From Petrosia ficiformis (taxonomy: Eukaryota > Porifera > Demospongiae > Haplosclerida > Petrosiidae): a stretch of 64,000 bases of DNA. The notes beneath the pieces were generated by a model. It did not search any database. It saw only the letters and a program-made list of their open reading frames with translations, and was not told where the DNA came from. Shown here piece after piece: positions 13,102 through 25,495 of this stretch. The translations under genes were made by a program, and so were the position numbers. Each line of letters opens with the position of its first letter. Position 1 is the stretch's first letter. The stretch is taken from NCBI GenBank assembly GCA_947044365.1, contig OX345636.1, positions 31,144,466 through 31,208,465 of the forward strand. Reading direction: 5' to 3'.

Positions 13102-13590
13102 TGTGTAACTCACAAGCATTATTGTTAATTACAATTTTTGTAGAATACATGTACTTACAGTATTGTTAAAAATCTTACATTTGTCAGTTAATAGTTTACT
13201 AAATTAGTATCAATATAGCATACCTAGTCAATAGGAATGTACTCTATAGTGTGAATATATGATCATGTTCAAGCAATATTTGTATAGTGAACAGCAAATA
13301 ATGTGGTACTTTCTATTTTGCACCTATGGAAGTATTATATAATTATGATAGAGTGAAAATTCATGAACTATCATAATTTTCCCAATTTTAATTATAATTA
13401 TATCCAATAGTACAAAATAGGAAATTTAATGTTTTTTTAGTATGATGTGAACAATGGGACACTGTGGATATAGTGAATGACCAGAAATATAAATGCAACT
13501 AACATACATGTATGTAAATAATTGTTATTAAGATTTATAATTATACTTCAATTATTAATAATACACATTCTATTTCATTATACTATGTAG

Positions 13591-13689
13591 AATGGATTAA
13601 CAGTCCTACATTGGGCATCTCAATCGGGACAGAAAGAGGTGGTAAATTTGTTGCTTGTTAATGGAGCTGACAAAGAGGCTACAGATAAG
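13591..13689 (+). CDS. Ankyrin-repeat exon, copy in unit 1
   Basis: Exactly 99 nt, one 33-residue ankyrin repeat, between a TACTATGTAG acceptor and a GTTAGTTTG donor, phase 0 at both ends. The peptide begins NGLTVLHWASQSG and continues with KEVVNLLLVNGADKEATDK, keeping the ankyrin TxLHxA and VxxLLxxGAD signatures. The copy at 21750-21848 encodes the identical peptide with three synonymous base differences in two adjacent Leu codons. Confidence 0.85.
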
Positions 13690-14201
13690 GTTAGTTTGTT
13701 TGTATATGATTGTCATTGTACTTCAATCAAGTGTTTATATATCTGCACCAAACAAGTAGTTATGTACTGTCATCATATTGTGGGTTCTAACTAGTTAATA
13801 AATGTATTAGTAATTTCTATAAATTAAATTCTATGAGATAGGATTTCTTAAAAATGTGTAGACACGTACTAAATGAAATTATAATATTATTATTATTATA
13901 ACATGATATAGTAATTTATTCATATAAGTAAGATAAGCAAATCAGTTTTGTATGTGTTTGTATGTGCATTTGTGAGTTGGTATTTATATACATAATGTGT
14001 AGGTCAGTTTATGTTATCATGATGACATGTCTCACCTAATCTAGATCTCATGATGTGTATCATCCAGACCCTAATAACATTAGGTGTGCCTCAACACATC
14101 ATTAAGTACATAATTTTGTTCATCTCACATCATACAAATCTTTACTGAATGATGCTAAACAGTTCCGAAATCATTCATTGTATTTACAAATTGACTTTTA
14201 C

Positions 14202-15577
14202 TTAACCCTTTACCAACGAAGGTTGCAAATATGCAACTTTTGAATAATGCATTAATTAACCCTTTACTGACGAAGGTTGCAAATATGCAACTTTTGAATA
14301 ATGCATTAATTAACCCTTTACTGACGAAGGTTGCAAATATGCAACTTTTGAATAATGCATTAATTAACGAAGGTTGCAGATTTGCAACCTAAATAGCAAA
14401 ACGCAAATTTATGATAGAATCTTTAAATATAGAAGAAACTAACAAGCACACACTACGAAGAAGACATTTAGTTAGTTTAAATTAGGGAAAACGTCAAGTT
14501 GTAGGCCAAAAACAAGTGATAAAGACACTAAGTATGGGCGTCGCCGCTGACTACTACATTTTCAAACACTCGTCTTGCTGCTTTCCTGTAGCTAACGAAG
14601 CATGTTTTTGGTATCAATGGCTTTCTTAGAAGGTCTTCTGTATGACTAAGTGAGTTAAAAGTCATGGTTGCTTAAAATCTAGGTGTTATACAGACTAGAC
14701 AAAATTGTTCGTTGCTTGTCGACTACTATACTTACAAACGTTCGCCTTTCCCTCTTCCTGTTGATAGCAAAGCATACATTTTACATCAATGGGTTTGTTA
14801 AAGACTCTTCTTCCCACAAAGTAAGTTAGAATGTTGAGTCTTATAAAATATGAGAGTTATAGAGTTGAAAAAAGCTATATAGATCTTAAGGCTCCGCCCA
14901 CACAATATTTCCTAATTAAATTTCGGTTAATAACGAAAACACTTATTTCAATTATAGTCGGTAAAGGGTTAACGAAGGTTGCAGATTTGCGACCTAAATA
15001 GGAAAAGGCAAATTTATGATAGAATCTTTAAATATAGAAGAAACTAACAAGCACACACTACGAAGAAGACATTTAGTTATTTAAATTAGGGAAAATGTCA
15101 AGTTGTAGGCCAAAAAAAAGTGGGAAAGACGCTAAGTATGGGCGTCACCGCTGACTACTAGACTTTCAAACACTCGTCTTGCTGCTTTCCTGTAGCTAAC
15201 GAAGCATGTTTTTGGTATCAATGGCTTTCTTAGAAGATCTTCTGTATGACTAAGTGAGTTAAAAGTCATGGTTGCTTAAAATTTAGGCGTTATACAGACT
15301 AGACAAAAAGTGGGCGTTGCCCGTCGACTACTATACTTACAAACGTTCGCCTTTCCCTCTTCCTGTTGATAGCAAAGCATACATTTTACATCAATGGGTT
15401 TGTTAAAGACTCTTCTTTCCATAAAGTAAGTTAGAATGTTGAGTCTTATAAAATATGAAAGTTATAGAAGTGAAAAAAGCTATATAGATCTTAAGGCTCC
15501 GCACACACAATATTTCCTAATTAAATTTCGGTTAATAACGAAAACGCTTATTTCAATTATAGTCGGTAAAGGGTTAA
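14202..15577. mobile_element. TTAA-flanked piggyBac-like MITE, tandem dimer plus 54-bp repeats
   Basis: Bounded by TTAA at 14202-14205 and 15574-15577. The outer ends are TTAACCCTTTACC and GGTAAAGGGTTAA. Unit 2 has the unfilled site TTACTTAATAAAC at 22362-22374, proving a TTAA insertion. Inside are three copies of a 54-bp unit starting at 14202, 14256 and 14310, then two head-to-tail copies of a 605-bp body (14364-14968 and 14969-15573) sharing a TTAA at 14969-14972. No transposase is encoded; mobilisation by a piggyBac enzyme is inferred from the TTAA target and CCCTTT ends. Confidence 0.85.
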
Positions 15578-15612
15578 TAAACAATAACTCATTAATCCAA
15601 TCTGCTATATAC

Positions 15613-15917
15613 TAGGGATGGGTGATTATGAAAATATGAGTCAATGATTATTGTCTGTGCAAGTATCACGATTATTGCGATTATTGGCTACCTTACATCT
15701 GAATGTAGAATTCATTCAACAATCAAATTGATACCTCTAATTTGTAGAGTAGACAGTGTTGGAAAAGTGATTTAGATGTGATAGTACTGAAAACCTGAAG
15801 TTATGGCACAGTTATCATTATTTTTGTGACGACGATGTGGCAATAATTAGATGATATGATTATAACAGGAAATTTTATTCCTGATTATCAGGATAATCAA
15901 AATATTGCCCATCCCTA
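15613..15917. mobile_element. hAT-like MITE with 8-bp TSD (unit 1 copy)
   Basis: Inverted ends TAGGGATGGG and CCCATCCCTA, flanked by a perfect CTATATAC duplication at 15605-15612 and 15918-15925. The same insertion is present in unit 2 (22404-23083, interrupted), so it predates the segmental duplication. Confidence 0.85.
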
Positions 15918-16428
15918 CTATATACCGTATATAATAATAACACTTAATCTGAATACAACACCTAAAACCAAAATTAGACTGTAAACCCACATGGTTAACC
16001 ACATGCTGCCTTTAATAATGTATATAACCTGTCACATGATCACACATCCACATGGTAAAGTTATGTAAACGTCGTATTACATAATATATAATACATACGA
16101 GATTTCCTCATAGACAGAAAAGTAATTTTAATAAAAATTAATAATTGTATTTCCGCCACACAATTAATTACATTCCACTTATATAAGTATTGTTCAACAG
16201 ACCTTTCCTCCTCCATACAAAGGGTGTAGTTATACTAGACTGTCTGGTTTATTGTAATCATCCTGTAACTATGTGGAATATTTTGGAAGATTTTTGAAAT
16301 TTGAACAACGAATGTATTAGTTCCCATCATTCATCAATGCAATTGTTAGAATGTATTCACTTGTGTATGTCAATAACTATACTTGTTTTAATGTATTTTG
16401 ATTCAAGTCAACTATTGGCTATTGCATA

Positions 16429-18312
16429 TTAACTCTTTATAAACCGTAGCCGTCTTCAGACGTCAGGTAAATTAATCGCGTAAATACCAATGACGTCAAA
16501 AGACGTCGATATCGTTAACAGTGAAATAGTGCAAACCTCCATCTACATTCCAGCCTGTTTTACTTTCCAGACGCTAGGAGGAGACTCGAGGGACATTGGT
16601 TCAAGACTGCAACAATACTGCCTGTTAGACTTGCTTGATAATGAGGAGATTGTGGTTGAAGATACACAAGGATTTGAGGAGTACTGCTTTCAGGGAAGTG
16701 ATGATGAGCTTCCAGATATTGCTAGGTGAATATAAATAGCTTGTAGTCACACACTAACTGTTAAAAATTATAAATAATATAATTATAGTGATGAAGAGAT
16801 TGATGAAAATGATGTACCTGAGAGTGACGAAACCAGGGATGATTTAGATGACGATGTACTACAAAATTTGAGGTAGAAAGAAATCCTTCAAATATTACAG
16901 TTACTTTACTTATTTACTCTGACAAATACATACATATAAATAATAGTAATTATAGTTAATGTACTTATTTATTCCAAAGAGCTGACAACATTAGCAACAC
17001 TACACAATATTACAATCAAGCCATTCAAAGGATACAACAAACAGTATGGACCAGCAACTCCCCTGAACAACTTCTCTGTGTTGGCAATTTTTCACTTGTT
17101 CTTTACACATGAGATTCTGACATACATAGTTGAACAGACCAATCTATATGCTGAGCAGTGTCTTGGGGATAGATTCAGTTCGTTGAATCATGTAACAGTA
17201 CACGAGTTAGAAGCTTACTTTGGCTTCATGATCATCATGGGGATTGTCAAGCTCCCAGCTCTCGGTGATTACTGGAAGATAGATCCAGTCTTTCACTACC
17301 ATCCAATAGTTTCCAGGATTTCACGTAATCGCTTCCTTGACATCCACAGGTTCCTCCATTTTGTGAACAATAGAGAGTTACCTTCCTATGGAGAAGAAAA
17401 TTACAATAAACTACAAAAAGTAAAAACAATTCTTACCAGACTGAAGCAGCGTTACTTAGATCTGTTCATTCAGGACAGGATCAAGCCATCGATGAGGCAA
17501 TGGTGAAATTTAAAGGTCGATCGTCCCTAAAACAGTACATTCCAAATAAGCCCATAAAAAGGGGGTTCAAAATGTGGATGCGAGCAGATTCGAAAAGTGG
17601 ATATGTGTGTGAATTCGAAGTGTATGAAGGAAAAAAGGGAGACAAAGTTGAAAAGGGGTTGGGGGCGCAAGCGGTAATGGCACTAATCGAACACATTCAT
17701 GGACGATATCATCATGTGTACTGTGACAATTTCTTTACTGGAGTTGATCTCTTTTTGGATCTTCTGAGGAAACAGACATATGCATGGGGCACAATACGTC
17801 CACACCGAAGAGGATTCCCCAGTGACTTTAAGCCATTACTGAAGAAGGGACTTCTGAATCGAGAGGACAGTCGTACAGTCCAGAATGGATATCTGACAGT
17901 GAGTATATGGCAGGATACAAAGCCAATATGCTGTGCAGCAACCAATGCCTCTCCCAATGCAGTAGTTCCTGTGACACGGAAATTAAAAAATGGATCAAGA
18001 ATTCAAGTAAGCTGTCCAGAGGCCATTCAAATGTACAATAAAAGTATGGGTGGTGTAGACCACAATGACCAGCTTCGCTGTTATTATACAGTTAGAATGA
18101 AGTCCAGGAAGTTTTATAAATACCTCTTTTGGGCCACATTTGACATCTGCCTCACAAATGCTTTTGTTCTTTGCCGCAACTTCACAGAGCTTGGTAATAG
18201 CAGTGTTAAAGACTTCCGTGTTGCTTTGGCGAAAGACTTAATTGCTGAATACAACTCCCGTAAGAAAAGAGGTCGTCCTTCTATAAATATAAGACAACCT
18301 GCCTACACTTTG
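16429..18312 (+). mobile_element. piggyBac transposon, 3' end lost
   Basis: Left end begins at a TTAA (16429-16432) followed by CTCTTTATAAACCG and GACGTC motifs. Unit 3 keeps the empty target GCATATTAATATATT at 23576-23590. The interior encodes a piggyBac transposase. No right TIR is found: the coding sequence runs directly into the duplicated-unit sequence near 18297-18312, where CCTGCC.ACAC is shared by both partners. This copy therefore cannot move as a unit. Confidence 0.8.
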
Positions 18313-18327
18313 GTTAATATACTATGA
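16490..18327 (+). pseudogene. piggyBac transposase, frameshifted and truncated
   Basis: A DDD transposase for TTAA-specific cut-and-paste. Exon 1 (16490-16725) starts at Met and is acidic; exon 2 is 16789-16872; both keep phase 2 with GT/AG borders. Exon 3 begins near 16980. Recognisable parts are IKPFKGYNKQYGPATPL, LFFTHEILTYIVEQTNLYA, DEAMVKFKGR (first catalytic Asp), VYCDNFFTGVDLF (second) and MGGVDHNDQL (third), so all three Asp are present. A frameshift near 16990-17020 and one near 17480-17500 just before DEAM break the frame. The C-terminal Cys-rich finger typical of the family is replaced by a few residues read from flanking repeat, ending at a TGA at 18325-18327. Confidence 0.88.
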
Positions 18328-18540
18328 ATCTCAATACTCTCCTGAAACACGCAAACACAGTTTTATTAGATACTCATTAAACAAGCACACTCTGATGTGA
18401 ATAACTTTAATAAGTCTTGTTTTAAATCCACATATAACAAACAAGAAAGCACACGTGTATGACCACATATTAAAATGCAGCAACAGGCCCTATAAGAAAT
18501 GTGAACTATATAGTACTTTGTAATAGATAAGATCTTACTG
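18297..18540. repeat. Out-of-place copy of a unit segment
   Basis: About 240 bp matching 11638-11875 and 20439-20660, directly after the truncated piggyBac. At about 18537-18541 it switches to sequence matching 10305 onward, with a few bases of shared ACT at the junction. It marks a rearrangement breakpoint. Confidence 0.7.
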
Positions 18541-19886
18541 ACTGTTTGTATCTTGAATGGAAGAAGTCAAGCTATATACAAGAAATGAAGCTATATATAA
18601 GGTACATAATATAAAAATCAACCTATATTCTGCAAAACATTCCTATTACAATTAGTAAATACTTATGGGCTCAATTAGCATTCTAACATTTTTGATTACT
18701 ACTTTTGCTTTTAGATACTTCACATAGTAGACTGAGACCTGATGTATTTGCATTCCTCCTATGATAAATTCCATTTTGTTTAGTGTTTAATAATGATGAG
18801 AACACTACATTACTGTTATACAAAATCAAAGGATACACATTATGTAGAAGAATATAGTGTTTAGAAATGTAAGTATAATTTCTACCACATGTTCATCTAA
18901 GCATTGCTTAACTTACCTTTGTCACCAGACTCTACCTCCTTCATGTAAGTGTAAGTGTATGTTGCTAAGAAGCAGATGATATATATGTAATTTATATGTA
19001 AACCTCTTGTAACTGGGTAAACTAGTTAAGTAATTCTTAGGAAGTCATTTTGGACAGTAAGTTGTTTCATGTAGATGTCCAGATTGACTAAAAATGTAGT
19101 ACAAAAAATGTGTGCTGATCCTGTGAAAATATTTGTTACTGTTGTAGCAGCTACAACAACATGGAGCACTTGGCTCTAAGTTTTCTGTAGTGATAATCGT
19201 GCAGGTTCCAGGGCTCCACCTATGTCATTTCATGCATGTTATTGAAGCCACAAAACTATTTGTTGTATATACAATAATGTATATTATCAGCAATTGTTTT
19301 CTCGTCTGTTATAAATCTAATCCAACTTGATACTTGTGGCAATGGTTATGCATTCATTATTATGTGAATCAACAAATACCTATTTCTGGTTAATTAGAAG
19401 GTCACTAGCACATAGTAGGATAAATATATATTTGCTGTTTCCCCATCAATTGATACATGTAATAATAATATACTCCCAATCCATTAAGGGTAGAACAAAG
19501 ATTTTTACTATTAGATTTTAAAAGATCTACACATACTGTAAACATACTGTCTTGATGATTTTACTGACATTACTAAGACCAGACTATCTATGTTGAATAG
19601 TCCATGACACCAGCATCAAATCATATGGATTTGTCGTAGTTAATTTTACATTCATAACATTGGTGAACTCAAGAAAGGAATGTAATTGTATACATGCTAA
19701 GATTCGAATTCAGGGAAGAAAATAAAATATGTTAGAGAATGCAGAGGCCCAAAATAGCCATGCAAACAGATACACATGCACAAACAAATAATTATATGAC
19801 TAGGTAATATTGCTAAATTCTATTCATAACACTAGTTAACTCAACAAAATCAAATAGTTGTATAAGGCCAAGCTTTATTTTTACTA

Positions 19887-20400
19887 AAGTCCGTTCGCGT
19901 TGAGTTGGGACTTTTCTCATTAAATATTCATAGGTGAAAATTACTCGTTTTACTCATGAATATAATTAAAAGCACGCGGTGTTAGTAAACGAAAACACAT
20001 CCCTGTCTTACTCTCTGTGTGTTTAACTTGGAACGACAAAGTTACCTCGAGGTAAAATGGGTGTATAATATCATAGATGATAGATAATGTGCTTCGCGAG
20101 TGAATAAAAAATGTCTAGTTGACGATACATAAATAATACGATAGCGTATTTATATTGCAATATTATATATTATAACTCACTATTTCCATAAAAATGAAAT
20201 AAGTAATGAATGACAGCGAAGAAAAAAAATTCAAGAAAATGAAATAAGTGATGAATGACAGTAAAGAGAATTATAATATAACTCACAGTTATGGACTACA
20301 CGTGAAAAAGCGTGGTTACTATGGTAAGTTTTAATTGCGTAATTATTGAAATTAGATGAATATTTAATGAGAAAAGTCCAAACTCAACGCGAACGGACTT
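19887..20400. mobile_element. TA-flanked MITE, present only in unit 2
   Basis: Inverted ends of about 45 bp starting AAGTCCGTTCGCGTTGAGTT, with one mismatch between ends in the first 40 bases. TA flanks both sides (19885-19886 and 20401-20402). Unit 1 has an empty site near 11600. The TA target suggests the Tc1/mariner group; no coding sequence is seen. Confidence 0.8.
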
Positions 20401-21749
20401 TAAAAAGGAGAAATATAATTGACAATGCAGAGACACCCTGCCCACACATTGGTTGATATACTATGAATCTCAATACTCTCCTGAAACGCACACACACTTA
20501 ATAATTAATAAACAAGCACACTCTGATGTGAATAACTTTAATAAGTCTTGTTTTAAATCCACATATAACAAACAAGAAATCACCCACGTGTATGACCACA
20601 TGTTAGAATGTAGCAACAGGCCCTATAAATACTTTGTAATTGATAATATATTACTTTTTGCTTGTGACTAGTGAGATACCAGAGATTAACAATTCATTCC
20701 TTGTATATAGGTAGTGGCAATATGACATTAATATATGATTGTTGAACACACACTTCATGATAGAGTACCCTCTAATGTGCACCATTAATTATTACCTCGA
20801 TGTAACACAATTGTTAAAATATTCTACTTAATGAACTGGAAATATTGGAATTACAGACATTGTAAGACTAATCTTGTATTTTCTTAAGCTATCATCTTCA
20901 TGACAGCTATTTTATAATTATTATTACACATGTATAAACTAGTAAATAGAACAATAAATACTTCACTAGAGAGACAATGGAGGGTTGAGATTCCATTAAA
21001 ATATGTTTATTCACCAGTCTGGTTCTCAATACTAGATACTAGAATATCTGTATTAACTAGTCCAAATATTAACAGGATATTGTTTATAAATACACACACA
21101 CTTGTACACATACATGTATAATCATTTGTACTTTGAATACTTTTGTACACATGTGTACATACTGTTATACACACATAGACACTCCCTGATTCTAAGTCTC
21201 ACACAATTAAATGATTATTATTTTGCTTAAGTGTTGAAATTAAAATGGATGATGCCTGAAGGTTCTTGTTGTATACTTATGATACTATAACTACAATTGT
21301 TGTAGAATACATGTACTTACAGTATTCGTTAAAAATGAAACATTTGTCAGTTAATAGATTACTAAATTAGTATCAATATAGCATACCTAGTCAATAGGAA
21401 TATACTCTATAGTGTGAATATATGATCATGTTCAAACAATATTTGTATAGTGAACAGAAAATAATGTGGAATTTTCTATTTTGCACCTATGGAAGTATTG
21501 TATAAGTATGATAGAGTGAAAATTCATGAACTATCATAATTTTCCCAATTTTAATTATATATCCAATAGTACAAAATGAGAAATTTAATGTTTTTTTAGT
21601 ATGATGTGAACAATGGGACACTGTGGATATAGTGAATGACCAGAAATATAAATGCAACTAACATACATGTATGTAAATAATTGTTATTAGGATTCATAAT
21701 TATACTTCAGTTACTAATAATACACATTCTATTTCATTATACTATGTAG

Positions 21750-21848
21750 AATGGATTAACAGTCCTACATTGGGCATCTCAATCGGGACAGAAAGAGGTG
21801 GTAAATTTGCTACTAGTTAATGGAGCTGACAAAGAGGCTACAGATAAG
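21750..21848 (+). CDS. Ankyrin-repeat exon, copy in unit 2
   Basis: 99 nt, phase 0 to phase 0, acceptor ACTATGTAG and donor GTTAGTTTG conserved. It encodes the same 33 residues as 13591-13689; the codons TTG CTT have become CTA CTA. If both exons are spliced, the protein carries two identical repeats in a row. Confidence 0.85.
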
Positions 21849-22403
21849 GTTAGTTTGTTTGTATATGATTGTCATTGTACTTCAATCAAGTGTTTATATA
21901 TCTGCACCAAACAAGTAGTTATGTACTGTCATCATATTGTGGGTTCTAACTAGCTAAATAAATGTATTAGTAATTTCTATAAATTAAATTTTATGAGATA
22001 TGATTTCTTAAAAATGTATAGACACGTACTAAATGAAATTATAATATTATTATCATAACATGATATAGTAATTAATTCATATAAGTAAGATAAGTCAGTT
22101 TTGTATGTGTTTGTATGTGCATTTGTGAGTTGGTATTTACATTGTATATGCATAATATGTGTAGGTCAGTTTATGTTATCATGATGACATGTCTCACCTA
22201 ATCTAGATCTCATGATGTGTATCATCCAGACCCTAATAACATTAGGTGTGCCTCAACATATCATTAAGTACAATGATTTTGTTCATCTCACATCATACAA
22301 ATCTTTACTGAATGATGCTAAACAGTTCCGAAATCATTCATTGTATTTACAAATTGACTTTTACTTAATAAACAATAACTCATTAATCCAATCTGCTATA
22401 TAC

Positions 22404-23083
22404 TAGGGATAGGTGATTATGAAAATATGAGTCAATTATTATTGTCTGTGCAAGTATCACGATTATTGCGATTATTGGCTACCTTACATCTGAATCAGGG
22501 CATAAACGAAGGTGGTTTTTACACCTTCGAAGGTTTGTTTCAACTAGAAAAAGAAGGTTCACGAAGGTGTAACACTATGAATTTGTTAACTTTGTACCTA
22601 TACAAGTGTTTATCTAATGGGAGACCTCTTAATTCAGAAGATGGCAGATGAGATTCAGTACATTCTCGTCCATGGTCTCTTCACTCTCAGCCATTATCAA
22701 TCTCCACGTGACAAATGTAATAATTAATTACGAGTTATAAATAATTATTGCAGCAAATAATTAACCATGTGTTAATTGCGAACTTTTGTGGAATGGATTC
22801 TACCTTCGAAGGTAAGGAATTATAACGAACCTTCGAATGTTACCACCTTTGTTTATGCCCTGATCTGAATGTAAAATTCATTCAACAATCAAATTGATAC
22901 CTCTAATTTGTAGAGTAGACAGTGTTGGAAAAGTGATTTAGATGTGATAGTACTGAAAACCTGAAGTTATGGCACAATTATCATTATTTTTGTGACCACG
23001 ATATGGCAATAATTAGACGATATTATTATAACAGGAAATCTTATTCCTGATTATCATGATAATCAAAATATTGCCCATCCCTA
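22404..23083. mobile_element. hAT-like MITE (unit 2 copy), interrupted
   Basis: Same element as 15613-15917, with the CTATATAC duplication at 22396-22403 and 23084-23091. Removing the 367-bp inner element and its 8-bp duplication leaves 305 bp, the size of the unit 1 copy. Confidence 0.85.
22496..22862. mobile_element. hAT-like MITE nested in another MITE
   Basis: Inverted ends start CAGGGCATAAAC and differ by one base over 20. A perfect 8-bp duplication, ATCTGAAT, lies at 22488-22495 and 22863-22870. Unit 1 has the single unfilled ATCTGAAT at 15697-15704. CAGGG ends with 8-bp duplications indicate the hAT superfamily. It contains ACCTTCGAAGGT palindromes and no transposase. Confidence 0.9.
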
Positions 23084-23332
23084 CTATATACCGCATATAA
23101 TAATAACACTTAATCTGAATACAACACCTAAAACCAAAATTAGACTGTAAAACCACATGGTTAACACATGCTGCCTTTAATAATGTATATAACCTGTCAC
23201 ATGATCACACATCCACATGGTAAAGTTATGTAAACGTCGTATTACATAATATATAATATATACGAGATTTCCTCTTTGACAGGTTTAATAAAATAATTGT
23301 ATTTCCACCACACAATTAATTACATTCCACTT

Positions 23333-24012
23333 ATATAAGTATTGTTAAACAGACCTTTCCTCCTCCATATAAAGGGTGTAGGTATACTAGACTGTCTGGT
23401 TTATTGTAATCATCCTGTAACTATGTGGAATATTTTGGAAGACTTTGTGAAATTTGAACAACGAATGTATTAGTTCCCATCATTCATCGATGCAATTATT
23501 GTTAGAATGTATTCACTTGTGTATGTCAATAGCTATACTTGTTTTAATGTATTTTGATACAACTATTGTCTATTGCATATTAATATATTTGTCTCATGTA
23601 AGCATAGTATTGTAGAGCCTTTCAAAGTTGTATAATGTTTATACAAACCACTGAATACAATAATTTCATGCTTGAGTGAAAATAAATACATCTTTATATA
23701 ATCCTAACATACTACTTATAAATATAACATTATTCCATGAATCCTTACATGAAGTAACATCCATTCTGCTAACAGTATCAATAATAATTGATGGTCTGAC
23801 ATTTTCTCTTTTCTATATCATATAAACCAGTGTGTTAGTTGAATTTCTATTCATAATATTTATGATAATAAATCATATTATAGCTTCTCACATCACCCAT
23901 TCTTTATTTCACTACCAGATGAAGTTAAGTGCCAACATCACTTTTGATTGTAGTGTATGAAGCCTTTCTATTCTGTTCATTGTTAGTCTGATATCACAAT
24001 ACCTTTCATTTA
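23333..24012. repeat. Segmental duplication, partial unit 3
   Basis: Matches the beginning of units 1 and 2 and then, at a TTAA (24012-24016 area) followed by CCCTTTGAAAGCG, changes to unrelated sequence. Unit 1 reads CATTTAACATAC at this point, so the switch coincides with a piggyBac-type target. Confidence 0.75.
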
Positions 24013-25495
24013 ACCCTTTGAAAGCGTTAGTTTATTAATGTTACTATGCACAAAACGCGGATGATGTAATAATGACCTATTCATAAGCTTTATTAGCTCT
24101 GTATTGTTGTTATGGCTATATAGAGATGAAATCTATTTATAGAACAGGAAGTTTTGATTAATAAACCACAATGTTATCAGATGGCTTCCTCTCAATTCCT
24201 TCGTGATTTTTACAGTTTTTGTTGTTACTCGAGATTTGGCTTTTGTATCTACACAGTTGTATGCACGCCCCAAATGAAGTGATTCTACAGAAGCTAGATG
24301 TCTCCTCCAGCTACAGTGTAAGTTATAGCTAGCTATTCCAAGCAGGTAAGTCGGGACAAGCGTTTTCTTTCTAGAAAGTTGGGCGTTGACTTTGAGTAAA
24401 GCAATACTCGGTTAATAGACCCTTAGAATATTTCTATCGTCCAGGTTTGAAGACATTATTCCCATTCATTTACAGATTTGTGCATTTCTGCCCAACAGAT
24501 AAATTCACACCTGTATACATAAGTTTACACAAGTTGAAGTAAACAGTTCATTTGCATTTTACACATTTTGTACACACATAAACAGGTTCACACACAAGAA
24601 CGCACACACAGTTGTGCACACACACATATTCCTATTTTGAATCCCATAAATACTAATTTATTTGTTTGTAGCAAGGTGGATGTTTGAATTAAAACTATCA
24701 GTAGATATCACTCATGTATTTTATTGACTTTTTGATTGTCTTATAATTTGATTAGGTAGTCTTGCAGTAATGATAGAATGTGTATGTATGCATGTGTTTA
24801 TAGAAAGTAGGCCTTTAGATATTTCTTAGATTCCATTCATAAGTGCTGTGGTCAGTCATTAATTATTGAGACTATTCGGATAAACAATATACCACAATGA
24901 TGCATGGTTTGTGAAACTTATATTGATATGAATTTCATGATATTGGCACCAACATGATGAATATGAATGATGTACTCATACACAAGTGATAATATAATTA
25001 TTTATACTCACCACACACAATAATGACATCCTTTTCCATGGCTTAAAAGACACTGTATATAAAATCATAATTATTATTAATACCAATAGTTATTACAGAT
25101 GACAATTTAGAACCATTTTGTAATACAGCAAATAATTTATTATAATTTCACTAGTTTGTATAGTGTTTATATATCATATCAGATATAACACAATAGTAAT
25201 AACTGTATAATTATAAATTATTATATGAATGTTTGGGTTGACAGGGACCTAGTTGCTAGAGAAATTCATGAAATATTTATTGTCTATAACACTTTAGAAG
25301 CTTTTAAGTGATTAATTCACAACATTGCAATTTGAGTTCCATCTTTGTCATTATTATAATTAAGTATATATATTTATTGTCTCTTATGTGTGTGTTTTGA
25401 TTCTTTGTTGTTGATGGAAAAACTATTTTTAGTTTTTCAGTATTTTATTTGAGATAATGATAAAATCTTTTCATACTCTGTTATATATTCTGTAG
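24013..25495. other. Intron; possible TTAA element end, no gene
   Basis: Begins with a piggyBac-like terminus (TTAACCCTTTGAAAGCG). I could not find a matching right end. The rest is AT-rich intron sequence. Confidence 0.4.

Larger units (their letters stand above)
9254..16183. repeat. Tandem segmental duplication, unit 1 (about 6.9 kb)
   Basis: Sequence from about 9254 recurs, nearly base for base over long stretches, from about 16184 (unit 2) and again from about 23333 to 24012 (unit 3, partial). Unit 1 holds ankyrin exon 13591-13689. Relative to unit 2 it carries extra sequence at 9461-9779, 12505-13135 and 14202-15577, and it lacks the insertions of unit 2. Two apparent 64-residue ORFs (11096-11290 and 19327-19521) are identical only because the DNA is duplicated; I do not regard them as genes. 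Confidence 0.9.
16184..23332. repeat. Tandem segmental duplication, unit 2 (about 7.1 kb)
   Basis: Second copy of the unit starting at 9254. It contains the piggyBac copy at 16429-18312, an extra 240-bp block (18297-18537) that matches 11638-11875, the TA-flanked element at 19887-20400, the second ankyrin exon and nested MITEs at 22404-23083. The stretch matching 9800-10300 of unit 1 is missing. Confidence 0.9.
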
